A DNA stretch of 64,000 bases from Bacteroidales bacterium (GCA_017469745.1 JAFUFS010000008.1:1-64000), one strand, 5' to 3'; numbered from the stretch's first letter, positions 36,372 through 45,834 are shown. Notes: generated by a model not told the origin, from the sequence alone. Numbers and translations are program-made.

Positions 36372-36379
36372 TATTTTTG
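36372..36379 (+). promoter_or_regulatory. -7 promoter box of prfB
   Basis: TATTTTTG, 30 bases before the ATG. Confidence 0.5.
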
Positions 36380-36409
36380 TATTCTTATTGAAGTAACAAG
36401 GAAACGGAG

Positions 36410-37582
36410 ATGACCACTAAAGAGCAGATTGAAGCCCTCAAAGAGCGCCTGGAGACACTTGACAAATGTCTCGACATCCCTGGAAAGAGAAGCCAGGTGG
36501 CTGCTTTACAGAAAAAGACGGAATCCCCGGATTTCTGGAACGACCCTAAGGCCGCCGAGACCTTCATGAAGAACCTCAATGGCATCAAGGCATGGGTGAC
36601 CGGCTTCGACAAGGCCTTCTCCGGTGTCGAAGATCTCGACGTTCTGTACGAATTTGCAAAAGAAAGCCTTGCAGGTGGTACCGACGAGGCTGATTCAACC
36701 CCTGAAACCCAGGAACTCGACCAGGCATATTCATTGGCCATGAAGGACATCGAGGACCTCGAGATGAAGAATATGCTCGGATCAGAAGGTGACAGCCTCG
36801 GCGCCATCCTCACTATCAATTCCGGAGCCGGCGGTACCGAAGCCAACGACTGGAGCGCCATGCTGATGAGGATGTACATGAGGTGGGGCGAGAGGAACGG
36901 TTACAAGACTGCAGTCACCGACCTGCAGGACGGGGACGAAGCCGGAGTCAAATCCGTTACCATAGAGTTTGACGGGGAATATGCTTACGGCTACTTGAAG
37001 GCCGAGAACGGTGTGCACCGTCTGGTGCGGATCTCGCCCTTCAACGCCCAGGGCAAACGCCAGACGACCTTCTCCTCAGTGTTTGTCTATCCTCTAGTGG
37101 ATGACACCATTGAAGTCAATGTGGATCCTTCCAGGCTGTCCTGGGACACGTTCAGAGCCGGAGGGCACGGAGGCCAGAACGTCAACAAGGTCGAATCCGG
37201 TGTGAGGCTCCGTTACCTCTACCAGGATCCTGACACAGGTAAGGAAGAGGAGATACTCATCGAAAACACCGAGACCCGCGACCAGCCGAAGAACAGGGCC
37301 AAGGCCCTGCTGCTGCTCCGCTCAAGGCTCTATGACCTGGCCATGAAGAAGCGCCAGGAAGAAAGGGACAAGCTCGAAGGACAGAAGAAGAGGATCGAAT
37401 GGGGATCCCAGATCCGCTCCTACGTCCTCCATCCCTACAAGATGGTAAACGACCTTCGTACCGGATTCAAGACGGCCGATACCCAGGGAGTCCTGGACGG
37501 CGACCTGAACGAGTTCATGAGACGTTACCTCATGCAGGAAGGCTCCGGTGGCCCTTCGGCTCCGGTAGAAGATATAGACTGA
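36410..37582 (+). CDS. prfB: Peptide chain release factor 2, without programmed frameshift
   Basis: 390 aa in one unbroken frame. The GGQ loop is RAGGHGGQNVNKVES, the stop-codon-reading SPF motif is RISPFNAQGKRQTTF. RF2 recognises UGA and UAA. In many bacteria a UGA around codon 26 forces a +1 frameshift (CUU UGA C); here the corresponding place reads ACACTTGACAAATGTCTCGAC (codons 16-22 area) with no stop, so RF2 autoregulation by frameshifting is absent. UAA, UAG and UGA stops are all used by genes in this window. Followed by the fumarase gene after 23 bases. Confidence 0.96.
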   Translation: MTTKEQIEALKERLETLDKCLDIPGKRSQVAALQKKTESPDFWNDPKAAETFMKNLNGIKAWVTGFDKAFSGVEDLDVLYEFAKESLAGGTDEADSTPETQELDQAYSLAMKDIEDLEMKNMLGSEGDSLGAILTINSGAGGTEANDWSAMLMRMYMRWGERNGYKTAVTDLQDGDEAGVKSVTIEFDGEYAYGYLKAENGVHRLVRISPFNAQGKRQTTFSSVFVYPLVDDTIEVNVDPSRLSWDTFRAGGHGGQNVNKVESGVRLRYLYQDPDTGKEEEILIENTETRDQPKNRAKALLLLRSRLYDLAMKKRQEERDKLEGQKKRIEWGSQIRSYVLHPYKMVNDLRTGFKTADTQGVLDGDLNEFMRRYLMQEGSGGPSAPVEDID

Positions 37583-37605
37583 TAATCAATTAATTATATT
37601 TGTTT

Positions 37606-39237
37606 ATGGCAGAATTCAAATACGCTCCGATGTTCCAGCTTGGGCCGGACACGACAGAGTACTACAAGATTCCGGGGTCTGAGAAACTTGTGAAGACCAC
37701 AAAGTTGGCTGACGGAAAGACCATTCTCGAGGTTTCCCCCGAGGCTCTTACGCTGGTGGCCCAGCAGAGTTTCCACGATTGCCAGTTCATGCTCCGCAGG
37801 GCGCATAACGAGCAGGTCGCGGCCATCCTTGCCGATCCGGAAGCCTCTGAAAATGACAAATATGTGGCTCTTCAGTTCCTTCGCAACGCTGAGACTTCAG
37901 TTAAAGGAGTCCTTCCGTTCTGCCAGGACACCGGTACAGCCATCATCCATGGTGAGAAGGGCCAGGGAGTCTGGACTGATTTCGAGGACGAGGAGGCTTT
38001 GAGCCTCGGTGTATTCAACACCTACACCCAGGAGAATCTCCGTTACAGCCAGAACGCTCCACTCAACATGTACGACGAGGTCAACACCAAGTGCAACCTT
38101 CCTGCCCAGATCGACATCGAGGCTGTAAGAGGCTCCGAGTACCGTTTCATCATGGTTGCCAAGGGTGGCGGATCGGCCAACAAGACATATTTCTATCCGA
38201 TGACGAAGGCTACGATCCAGAATGAAGGAACCCTCCTGCCTTTCCTCGTGGAGAAGATGCGTTCCCTCGGTACAGCGGCCTGCCCGCCTTACCACATCGC
38301 TTTCGTTATCGGCGGTACTTCGGCTGAGAAGAACCTGCTGACTGTCAAGCTTGCCAGCATCAAGTTCTACGATGCGCTCCCTACGACAGGAGACGAGACC
38401 GGCCGTGCATTCCGTGACATCGACCTCGAGCAGAAGCTCCTCGTTGAGGCTCAGAAGATCGGCCTCGGAGCCCAGTTCGGAGGCAAGTATCTTGCACATG
38501 ACATCCGTGTCATCCGTCTTCCCAGGCATGGAGCAAGCTGCCCTATCGGCATGGGTGTCAGCTGCTCGGCCGACCGTAACATAAAGAGCAAGATCAATTC
38601 TGACGGAGTCTGGATCGAGAAGATGGACACCAACCCTTCAGAGCTTATCCCTGAGGAGTACCGTCGTCCAGGCGAAGGCCCCAAGGGCATCGTCATAGAC
38701 CTTGACAAGGGTATCGATTCCGTGCGTGCAGAACTTACCAAGTATCCTGTGGGTACCAGGGTCAACCTCAACGGAACCATCATAGTGGCCCGTGACATCG
38801 CTCATGCCAAGCTGAAGGCTCGTCTGGATGCCGGTCAGGAGATGCCCGCGTACTTCAAGGACCATCCCATCCTCTACGCCGGCCCTGCCAAGACTCCGGA
38901 AGGCTATCCTTGCGGCAGCATGGGCCCCACTACGGCCAACCGTATGGATCCCTATGTGGATGAGTTCCAGGATCATGGCGCATCCCTTGTCATGATAGCC
39001 AAGGGCAACCGCACCAAGGTCGTTACCGACGCCTGCCTCAAGCACGGAGGTTTCTACCTCGGCACTATCGGAGGCGTGGCTGCTGTCCTCTCACAGAGCA
39101 GCATCCGTAGCATCGAATGCGTCGAGTACCCTGAGCTTGGCATGGAGGCCATCTGGAAGATCCGTGTTGAGGACTTCCCGGCCTTCATCCTCGTCGATGA
39201 CAAGGGTAACGATTTCTTCAAGAAACTCGGACTGTAG
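37606..39237 (+). CDS. fumA: Class I (Fe-S) fumarate hydratase
   Basis: 543 aa from ATG 37606 (ATG 37600 also in frame). The alpha and beta domains are fused: [48 protein letters not shown] (cluster Cys), [21 protein letters not shown], and the beta domain [45 protein letters not shown]. It interconverts fumarate and malate in the reductive TCA branch to succinate, which suits an anaerobe with an oxygen-labile 4Fe-4S enzyme. A TATATTTG -7 box (37595-37602) ends 3 bases before ATG. Confidence 0.96.
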   Translation: MAEFKYAPMFQLGPDTTEYYKIPGSEKLVKTTKLADGKTILEVSPEALTLVAQQSFHDCQFMLRRAHNEQVAAILADPEASENDKYVALQFLRNAETSVKGVLPFCQDTGTAIIHGEKGQGVWTDFEDEEALSLGVFNTYTQENLRYSQNAPLNMYDEVNTKCNLPAQIDIEAVRGSEYRFIMVAKGGGSANKTYFYPMTKATIQNEGTLLPFLVEKMRSLGTAACPPYHIAFVIGGTSAEKNLLTVKLASIKFYDALPTTGDETGRAFRDIDLEQKLLVEAQKIGLGAQFGGKYLAHDIRVIRLPRHGASCPIGMGVSCSADRNIKSKINSDGVWIEKMDTNPSELIPEEYRRPGEGPKGIVIDLDKGIDSVRAELTKYPVGTRVNLNGTIIVARDIAHAKLKARLDAGQEMPAYFKDHPILYAGPAKTPEGYPCGSMGPTTANRMDPYVDEFQDHGASLVMIAKGNRTKVVTDACLKHGGFYLGTIGGVAAVLSQSSIRSIECVEYPELGMEAIWKIRVEDFPAFILVDDKGNDFFKKLGL

Positions 39238-39239
39238 CT

Positions 39240-41483
39240 TTATTGTCTTGAGAATGAATAGGGGCGGTCTTCAGGGGCTGCCCCTCTGTTTTTGTTCGGG
39301 GTAGGGGACATGCTGTAGGTAATCCTTGCGCCGCCTGAGAGGTCGCCGTGCTTGAAGTAGTTCCTGCTCCAGGACTTGCCGTCCAGCTTGATTCCGTCGA
39401 TGTAGAAGTTCTCGCAGGAGTTATCGGGAGCTTCCAGCAGGATGTTCTTCCCGTTGGGAAGATTGACGGTAACCTTCTTGAACAGCGGGGTGCCGATAGC
39501 ATATTCATCCGAAGAAGGGCAGACGGGGTAGAATCCGAGGGCGGAGAAGACGTACCAGGCGGAAGTCTGGCCGTTGTCCTCGTCACCGCAGTAGCCGTCG
39601 AAGTTGGAGTTGTAGAACTTGTCCATGACCTCCCTCACGTGCTGCTGGGCCTTCCAAGGCTGGCCTGCCCAGTCGTACATGTAGAGCATGTGCTGGATGG
39701 GCTGGTTGCCGTGGGCGTAGTTGCCCATGTTCATAACCTGCATCTCCCTGATCTCGTGGATCGGACGTCCGTAGTAACTGTCGTCGAAGAGCGGGGGGAT
39801 CGTGAATATGCTGTCGAGCATGGAAACATATTCATCATCACCGCCCATAAGGTCGATGAGGCCCTGCGGGTCGTGGAAGACGCTCCAGGTGTAGTGGAGA
39901 CTGTTGCCTTCGGTGAAGTTGCCGCCCCATTTGAGAGGGCTGAACGGCCTCTCGAAGGATCCGTCCAGGTTCTTTCCGACCATCAGCTTGTACTCGGGAT
40001 CATAGAGGTTGCGGTAGTTGAGTGCAGCCTTTGCGTAGGGTGCGAGCTCTTCCTCGCTCTTGCCAAGAGCCTTTCCGAAGGTGTAGATGCACCAGTCGTC
40101 GTAGGCATATTCAAGGGTCCTGGCAGCATTCTCGTTGATTCCGACGTTGCAGGGGACGTAGCCAAGACTGTCATAATATTCCCAGCCGAGCCTTCCTGTC
40201 GACCTGACGGAAGGATGTACGGCGTGAGCACCATGTGTGACGGCCTTCCAGAGCTCTTCTGCATCGTAGCCGCGGAGGCCCTTGATGTAGGCTCCGGCCA
40301 CGACTGAAGCTGAGTTGTTGCCGACCATGCAGTTTCTGTGGCCCGGGCTGGCCCATTCAGGAAGGAAGCCGCTCTCTTTCCATGTGTTGACAAGGCCTTC
40401 CTGCATCTTGACTTCCTGGTCGGGGTAGACCAGGTCGAGCAGAGGGAAGAGGCTTCTGAAAGTGTCCCAGAAACCGGTGTCTCCGAAGAGATAGCCGTCG
40501 CAGACCTCTCCGTTAAACGGGCTGTAGTGGACCCTCTTGCCTTCGGCGTTGATCTCGGAAAGATCCCTAGGGAACAGGACTGAACGGTAGAGACATGAAT
40601 AGAATGTCCTAAGGTTGTCGACATCGGGGTCTTCGACCTTGATCCTACCTAGCACCTCGTTCCAGCGGGCGCGTCCGGCATCTGCCACTTCGTCAACCGA
40701 ACGTCCTGCCAGTTCCTTGAGATTCAACTCTGCCTGCCGGGCGCTGATGAAGGAGGATGCGACCTGGAGATTGACCTGCTGTCCCTTGGCCGTCTTGAAA
40801 CCGACCATCGCGTACTGCCCGTCCACTGTTTCAACCTCGAAAGGCGTGTCGCTTACAACCACGAACCAGTTGCGGAAATTCTCCGTCACACCACCGTGGT
40901 TGGACGAAGACCAGCCGCGGATGGTGTTCTTCTCCATGTCGATCTCGACTTCTCCGCCCCTGTAGGCATCTACCACCAGGTATGAAGTGTCTTTCTGGGG
41001 ATATGTCAGCCTGAAAGCGGCAGCCCTTTCGGTGGGGGCCAGCTCGGCAGTCACGTCGTGCTCTGCGAGATACACCTTATAGTAATATGGCTTCACGGTC
41101 TCGGCCTTGTGAGAGAACCAGCTCTGCCTGCCCTCTTCGTCATAGACGGGACCTGTGGTAACGGGCATAAGCGAGAAAGCACCGTAGTCATTGATCCACG
41201 GGCTGGGCTGGTGGGTCTGCTTCAGGCCCCTTATTTTTGTCGCTGAATAGGTGTAAGTCCATCCGTTGCCGTCCCTCCCGGTCTGGGGAGTCCAGAAGTT
41301 CATGCCCCAGGGAAGGGCGATGGCAGGGTAGGTGTTGCCGGTGGATAGCTCATAGGTAGAAGCAGTTCCGGCGAGGGGATTGACATAGTCGACTGGATCG
41401 AGGATCCTGTAGGTTTCCTTAACACCGCAGGAAACAGCCAGCAGCATAAGGCCGCCGAGCGCCAGGGAGGTGATTCTGTTCAT
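39240..41483 (-). CDS. GH92 alpha-mannosidase lipoprotein
   Basis: 747 aa. Lipoprotein signal LLAVSC (Cys19). GH92 signatures: VNPLAGTAS and TGNTYPAIALPWGMNFWTPQTG, HQPSPWINDYGAFSLMP, FPRDLSEINAEGKRVHYSPFNGEV, GDTGFWDTFRSLFPLLDLVYP, GHRNCMVGNNSASVVAGAYIKG, YDDWCIYTFGKALG, GYCGDEDNGQTSAWYVFSALGFYPVCPSSDEYAIG. Ca-dependent exo-acting mannosidases of this family cut alpha-1,2/1,3/1,4-mannosides from N-glycans or yeast mannan. Linkage not predictable. 15 bases downstream of the GH125 gene on the same mRNA. Confidence 0.95.
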   Translation of the reverse strand: MNRITSLALGGLMLLAVSCGVKETYRILDPVDYVNPLAGTASTYELSTGNTYPAIALPWGMNFWTPQTGRDGNGWTYTYSATKIRGLKQTHQPSPWINDYGAFSLMPVTTGPVYDEEGRQSWFSHKAETVKPYYYKVYLAEHDVTAELAPTERAAAFRLTYPQKDTSYLVVDAYRGGEVEIDMEKNTIRGWSSSNHGGVTENFRNWFVVVSDTPFEVETVDGQYAMVGFKTAKGQQVNLQVASSFISARQAELNLKELAGRSVDEVADAGRARWNEVLGRIKVEDPDVDNLRTFYSCLYRSVLFPRDLSEINAEGKRVHYSPFNGEVCDGYLFGDTGFWDTFRSLFPLLDLVYPDQEVKMQEGLVNTWKESGFLPEWASPGHRNCMVGNNSASVVAGAYIKGLRGYDAEELWKAVTHGAHAVHPSVRSTGRLGWEYYDSLGYVPCNVGINENAARTLEYAYDDWCIYTFGKALGKSEEELAPYAKAALNYRNLYDPEYKLMVGKNLDGSFERPFSPLKWGGNFTEGNSLHYTWSVFHDPQGLIDLMGGDDEYVSMLDSIFTIPPLFDDSYYGRPIHEIREMQVMNMGNYAHGNQPIQHMLYMYDWAGQPWKAQQHVREVMDKFYNSNFDGYCGDEDNGQTSAWYVFSALGFYPVCPSSDEYAIGTPLFKKVTVNLPNGKNILLEAPDNSCENFYIDGIKLDGKSWSRNYFKHGDLSGGARITYSMSPTPNKNRGAAPEDRPYSFSRQ

Positions 41484-41498
41484 ATCTTTTGGAAGTGA

Positions 41499-42914
41499 CT
41501 ATTTGACTTTGATGGAGTTCAAGAGGCCCAGTTTGCCGTTGTCCACCAGGTGGATGATGAGCTCACCGAACAGGGTGTTCTGCCATGCGAACCATGCCCT
41601 GGTGAATTTTGCGGGATCGTCCTTGAAGAAGGACTCGTGCATAAATCCGGTGCCGGCGTCCGTCTTCATGAGGGTTTCGATGCACCATTTGATCTCGGCG
41701 TCATCCTGGGAAGTGAAAGCCTTCATCATGATGCTCATGGGCCAGATGTAGTCGTAGCCGATGTGCGGTCCGCCTATTCCTTCACCTGCCTTGCCTTTGA
41801 AGAAATAAGGATTGTCCTCGCTCCAGACAAAGCGGCGGGTGTTCTGGTAGACAGGGTCGTTGATGTCCACGTCACCCAGGTAAGCCATTGCAAGCAGGCT
41901 GGGAACGTTGGAATCATCCATCAGCAGGTGGTTGCCGAAACCGTCCACTTCGTAGGCGTAGATCTTACCGTACTTGGGATGGTCGTAGATTGCATATTCC
42001 TTGATGGCCTTCTCGACTTCTGCGGCCAGGGCGTCACATTCCTTGGCGAGACCCTCGTCCTTGTTGACGGTGCGTAGAACTTCGGAGGCCTTCCTGAGGG
42101 AAGTGACTGCGAATAAGTTGGAAGGGACCAGGAATTCGAACATAGTGGCGTCATCCGAAGGCCTGAAGGAAGAAGCGATCAGTCCGCAGGGCTTCACAGG
42201 ATTGCCCCTTCCGTCGTTTGACTTGGTGTCGAACTGGCGGCTGGTGGTCCTGGCGAAACGGTAGGGGCCGTGGCCTTCCTTGCGCTGCTGCTCCTTGAAA
42301 GTCTTGAGCGTGGCCTTGATCGAGGCCAGCCATTTGTCGCCGAACACTGAGTCGTCTCCCGTTACCTTCCAGTACTGGTAGGCGAGGCGGATAGGGTAGC
42401 AGTGGGAATCGATCTCCCATTTCCTCTCGTGATCCCAGGGATTCATCTGCGTGTGGTCCTTCGCCCATTCGCTGCCCTTCGGGCCGTCGTTGAATGCGTT
42501 GGCATAAGGATCGATGGCAATCAGTGAGAACTGGCAGTTGATCACTCCGGCAAGCATGTGCCGCAGTTCCTCATCCTGGTTCGCCAGCTGCACGTAAGGC
42601 CAGACCTGGGCCCCGGAGTCCCTGAGCCACATGGCATGGATGTCTCCCGTGTAGACGAAAGTCCTCCAATTGCCGTCCTCATCCTTCCCGAAATGGATGG
42701 TGGTGTCCAGGGTGTTGGGATAGCAGTTGGCAAACATCCAGGCGAGTTTCGGATTCTTCAAGAGGGCCTGAATCTGGACTATCTTGCTTTCCACCGCCTC
42801 CGAGCGGAAGAGTCTCTGGTCGGCTGCTGGACGCTGGGATGTGTAATTCTGGGCGTTCGAGGTACATGCAAGAAGCATGAATATGCTCGAAATCAGGAGG
42901 AAGGAACGTTTCAT
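41499..42914 (-). CDS. GH125 exo-alpha-1,6-mannosidase
   Basis: 471 aa with an N-terminal signal (FLLISSIFMLLAC, lipoprotein-like Cys17). Motifs: YPNTLDTTIHF, TFVYTGDIHAMWLRDSGAQVWPY, CQFSLIAIDPYANAFN, KWEIDSHCYPIRLAYQYWK, GLIASSFRPSDDATMFEFLVPSN, VPSLLAMAYLGD, GGPHIGYDYIWPMSIMMKAF and MHESFF. GH125 enzymes invert alpha-1,6-mannosides, commonly as partner of GH92. The pair suggests trimming of mannose from host or fungal glycans. Starts the two-gene operon at the divergent promoter near 42.94 kb. Confidence 0.96.
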   Translation of the reverse strand: MKRSFLLISSIFMLLACTSNAQNYTSQRPAADQRLFRSEAVESKIVQIQALLKNPKLAWMFANCYPNTLDTTIHFGKDEDGNWRTFVYTGDIHAMWLRDSGAQVWPYVQLANQDEELRHMLAGVINCQFSLIAIDPYANAFNDGPKGSEWAKDHTQMNPWDHERKWEIDSHCYPIRLAYQYWKVTGDDSVFGDKWLASIKATLKTFKEQQRKEGHGPYRFARTTSRQFDTKSNDGRGNPVKPCGLIASSFRPSDDATMFEFLVPSNLFAVTSLRKASEVLRTVNKDEGLAKECDALAAEVEKAIKEYAIYDHPKYGKIYAYEVDGFGNHLLMDDSNVPSLLAMAYLGDVDINDPVYQNTRRFVWSEDNPYFFKGKAGEGIGGPHIGYDYIWPMSIMMKAFTSQDDAEIKWCIETLMKTDAGTGFMHESFFKDDPAKFTRAWFAWQNTLFGELIIHLVDNGKLGLLNSIKVK

Positions 42915-42932
42915 CGGATTGTCTTCTTTTTA

Positions 42933-43003
42933 CAAAAATAAAAATTTTTTGAAATTTATTAGTACTTTGCGTTGCAAGGTATTTGAAAATATTTATATCT
43001 TTG
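42933..43003. promoter_or_regulatory. Divergent -7 boxes: GH125 (minus) and pspC-1 (plus)
   Basis: Minus strand TATTTTTG at 42940-42933; plus strand TATCTTTG at 42996-43003. The interval between is very AT-rich. Confidence 0.6.
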
Positions 43004-43036
43004 CAAAAGAAAATTAATTGCAAAGCCAAGAATATT

Positions 43037-43678
43037 ATGAAAAAAGTTATCAATGCAAGTATCGGAGGCCGTAGTTTCGCCCTTGATGAGGATGCCTACA
43101 ACAGGCTCTCCGCCTATTTCGAGCATTTCAAGGCAAGGCTCAGCAGCGACTCCCAGTCTGCTGGCGAGGAGATCATGTCAGACCTTGAGAACCGCATCGC
43201 CGAGCTTTTCGACCAGGGCATCGGCGGAGCGTCGTACAGGGTAGTGGACTTCGATCTGGTCCGCAAGGTCGTCGGACAGCTCGGCATGCCGGACGGCTCC
43301 CCGGAACCGATCGGATCTTCGGCGGGCGCAGGCCCTTCGACAAGTTCCGGGGCAGGGAACACTAGCTCCAGTGCAGGGCCTGATTTCTCATATTCAGGAG
43401 AGAAGGGGGAGGCCCCGAAGCGTCTTTACAGAGATTCCGACAACAAGACCATCGGAGGCGTATGCTCCGGTCTGGCCGCATTCCTGAACATCGACATCAC
43501 CATCGTGAGGATAATCATCCTCCTTGCCATCCTCCTCTGGGGGTCCGGACTTCTTGTGTACCTTGTCCTTTGGATCGTAGTTCCGCTCGCCAAGACTCCC
43601 GCAGAGAAATGCGAGATGCGAGGCCTGGAGCCTACAGCCGAGAACATGGCCCGTTTCAGTGAATACAAAAAGAAGTAA
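43037..43678 (+). CDS. PspC-domain protein with N-terminal conserved domain (first of two)
   Basis: 213 aa from ATG 43037 (MKKVINASIGGRSF). Residues 1-75 are a domain shared with the protein at 44017-45060 (ASIGGRSFALDEDAYNRLSAYFEHF... ENRIAELF). A Ser/Gly/Ala linker (about 85-130) follows, then the PspC domain (RLYRDSDNKTIGGVCSGLAAFLNIDITIVRIIILLAILLWGSGLLVYLVLWIVVPLA) with two helices. PspC links to phage-shock/envelope stress responses in Proteobacteria. The frame upstream of ATG 43037 covers the -7 box and is discarded. Confidence 0.88.
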   Translation: MKKVINASIGGRSFALDEDAYNRLSAYFEHFKARLSSDSQSAGEEIMSDLENRIAELFDQGIGGASYRVVDFDLVRKVVGQLGMPDGSPEPIGSSAGAGPSTSSGAGNTSSSAGPDFSYSGEKGEAPKRLYRDSDNKTIGGVCSGLAAFLNIDITIVRIIILLAILLWGSGLLVYLVLWIVVPLAKTPAEKCEMRGLEPTAENMARFSEYKKK

Positions 43679-43681
43679 GCC

Positions 43682-44020
43682 ATGGAGAACAGTGCGGAAA
43701 ACGTGCGCTCACAAATGCGCAAAGGGGTGCTGGAATATTGCATTCTGAGCATCCTCGACAAGAAGGAGGCCTACGCATCTTCGATCCTCGAAGAACTCAA
43801 GGCCGCTAACATGATAGTAGTGGAAGGGACCCTTTATCCTCTTCTCATACGCCAGAAGAACCAGGGACTCCTGTCCTACCGCTGGGAAGAATCGACCCAG
43901 GGACCGCCCAGAAAGTACTATTGCATCACCGAGAAGGGACGTCAGCAGCTTGGTGAGATGGATGTTGCCTGGCAGGAGATAGTCGACACGATCAGGACAA
44001 TCAAAGAGCAGCAGATATGA
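43682..44020 (+). CDS. PadR family transcriptional regulator
   Basis: 112 aa winged helix: RKGVLEYCILSILDKKEAYASSILEEL, VVEGTLYPLLIRQKNQGLLSYRWEES, PRKYYCITEKGRQQL. It starts 3 bases after the first PspC gene and overlaps the second by 4 (ATGA). It probably binds the 43.0 kb promoter and senses envelope or drug stress, as PadR members often do; this is inference from position. Confidence 0.93.
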   Translation: MENSAENVRSQMRKGVLEYCILSILDKKEAYASSILEELKAANMIVVEGTLYPLLIRQKNQGLLSYRWEESTQGPPRKYYCITEKGRQQLGEMDVAWQEIVDTIRTIKEQQI

Positions 44021-45060
44021 AACCGGTAGAACATGTCAGCATAGGTGGCTGTGTCTTCACCTTTGAAGAGGATGCCTGCACTGTGGCCAGGAGGTACCTT
44101 GATGAGCTTAATGCTTTTTATTCAAAGAAGGAGAGCGGGGCAGAAATCATGGAGGGGATCGAAGAGAGGATGTCGGAGCTTTTGCTCGAGAAAAGCGGGA
44201 CCGGGGGTGTGGTTACTCTTGCCATGGTCGAGAGTGCGATGTCGACCCTAGGGAAGCCGGAAGCTATAGAAGAGGAGTCAGGAGAGTTCTCGGACAAATC
44301 TTCGAGTGATGCATCTGGAGCGGGCGAGCAGGTCCGAAGGAAGTTATACCGTGATCCTTCAACGGGTAAGGTTGCCGGGGTCTGCAGTGGTCTTGGAGCC
44401 TATTTCAAGGTAGATGCGACCCTGTTCAGGCTCATTTTCGTGGTCTTTTCCCTGATAGGAGTGGGATTCTTCTTCCATAGGGGATGGATCCATCTTCCCG
44501 ACTATTTCTTCCCTTTGATCTATGCTGTCCTCTGGATTTGCATGCCTGTCGCTAAGACTGTGAGTCAGAGAGATGAACTGCGTGGTGAAAAGGGGACCGT
44601 CGACGCGATCAGCGCCCGGGTACTGAGTTCGGTACAGGAGATGGGAGAAGCCGCTGAATCAGTAATAAAATCCGATTTCTGGACAGGAGTATGGCGGATC
44701 ATCCAGGTCTGCATAGGAATAATTCTTCTTGTTGCCGGTGTCGCCGGTGTAGTCGCTCTGGGATGCCTGACGTTCGACAGCAGCTTCTTCTCCAACACCT
44801 TCCTCCTGAACAGGATCCTGGAGGATGTAGCCAACGAGGCTCCAGGAGTGTTTGACATGCTGTCCTATTCTCCGCTTGTCGCAGCTTTGGCAGTGTCAGT
44901 TGTAATACCTTTCGTGGGGATGATCTACGGAGGAATCATGCTTCTCTTCGACCTGAAAGCTCCCAAATGGCATCCGGGACTGTGCATGTTCGTGATATGG
45001 CTTATCGCGCTGACGGTCCTTGCGGTCCTCAGCTTCATTTACCTCCTGGATGTGATGTGA
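44017..45060 (+). CDS. PspC-domain membrane protein (second of two)
   Basis: 347 aa. The N-terminus (HVSIGGCVFTFEEDACTVARRYLDELNAFYS...IEERMSELL) matches the N-terminal domain of the protein at 43037. A PspC domain (KLYRDPSTGKVAGVCSGLGAYFKVDATLFRLIFVVFSLIGVGFFF) lies at about 108-185, and three more membrane helices (about 225-250, 285-310, 322-345) follow. The extended helices are absent from the first PspC protein. Ends one base before proC, which is convergent. Confidence 0.88.
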   Translation: MKPVEHVSIGGCVFTFEEDACTVARRYLDELNAFYSKKESGAEIMEGIEERMSELLLEKSGTGGVVTLAMVESAMSTLGKPEAIEEESGEFSDKSSSDASGAGEQVRRKLYRDPSTGKVAGVCSGLGAYFKVDATLFRLIFVVFSLIGVGFFFHRGWIHLPDYFFPLIYAVLWICMPVAKTVSQRDELRGEKGTVDAISARVLSSVQEMGEAAESVIKSDFWTGVWRIIQVCIGIILLVAGVAGVVALGCLTFDSSFFSNTFLLNRILEDVANEAPGVFDMLSYSPLVAALAVSVVIPFVGMIYGGIMLLFDLKAPKWHPGLCMFVIWLIALTVLAVLSFIYLLDVM

Positions 45061-45061
45061 T

Positions 45062-45829
45062 CTATTTCCAGATCTTGAGCCCCTGGATGACGGCATTGGA
45101 GAAGCCTGCCTCCTCCATCGCATTGAGTCCGCGGATGGTTATCCCTCCGGGAGTAGTGACCCGGTCGATTTCCTGCTCAGGATGGGTTCCATGGGCGTCT
45201 GCCAGATCGGCAGCGCCCTTTACTGTCTGCAGGGCGGCCTCCAGGGCCTGCCTGGGGTAGAGCCCCAGTTCGATCCCGCCTTCCATCGTGGCTCGGACGT
45301 ACCTGAGGGCGAAAGCCGTACCGCATGAGGCGACCATCATTCCGGCACCGAGCTGCTTCTCATCGACGACCATGCTCTTCCCGGTTGCATCGAAGAGTCC
45401 CTTGACGACGGCGAGGGACTCTTCTGTTCCGGAAACTTCGTTGATGAAGGTCATGCTCTCACCGATTTCTATCGCCAGGTTGGGGATGACCGTGAATATT
45501 CCTGAAAGACCTGTCCCGTCAGTCCATTCCTTGAGGGTCGCTGCCGGGATGCCGGCGGCGAATGAGACCAGGATCTTTCCATCCATCATCGGGAGCAGGG
45601 GAGAGAGGACTTCATGCAGCAGCCATGGTTTCACTGCCATGATGACAACATCAGCGTCACGCACGGCTTCGGAATTGTCCAGCGTGGCCTTCATGCCTGC
45701 CTTTGAATATTTTTCCAGGGTCACGGCATGACGAGCCGTGACCGTTATCTCCGCTTCAGGAAGGCAGCGCTTAAGGCCGAGGGCCGCCGCGCCTCCCATA
45801 TTCCCGGCCCCGATGATGGCGATTTTCAT
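45062..45829 (-). CDS. proC: Pyrroline-5-carboxylate reductase
   Basis: 255 aa. Rossmann start KIAIIGAGNMGGAAALGL, VIMAVKPWLLHEVL, SFAAGIPAATLKEW, IPNLAIEIGESMTF and the C-terminal VTTPGGITIRGLNAMEEAG are ProC signatures. It reduces P5C to proline with NAD(P)H. Its stop is one base from the PspC stop, and it lies 5 bases after the M28 gene on the same strand, so it may share an mRNA. Confidence 0.95.
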   Translation of the reverse strand: MKIAIIGAGNMGGAAALGLKRCLPEAEITVTARHAVTLEKYSKAGMKATLDNSEAVRDADVVIMAVKPWLLHEVLSPLLPMMDGKILVSFAAGIPAATLKEWTDGTGLSGIFTVIPNLAIEIGESMTFINEVSGTEESLAVVKGLFDATGKSMVVDEKQLGAGMMVASCGTAFALRYVRATMEGGIELGLYPRQALEAALQTVKGAADLADAHGTHPEQEIDRVTTPGGITIRGLNAMEEAGFSNAVIQGLKIWK

Positions 45830-45834
45830 ATTCC

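Noticed and set aside
39348..40307. Plus-strand open frame (319 codons) inside the GH92 gene
   Set aside because: Antisense shadow; Val/Asp-rich composition is typical of such frames.
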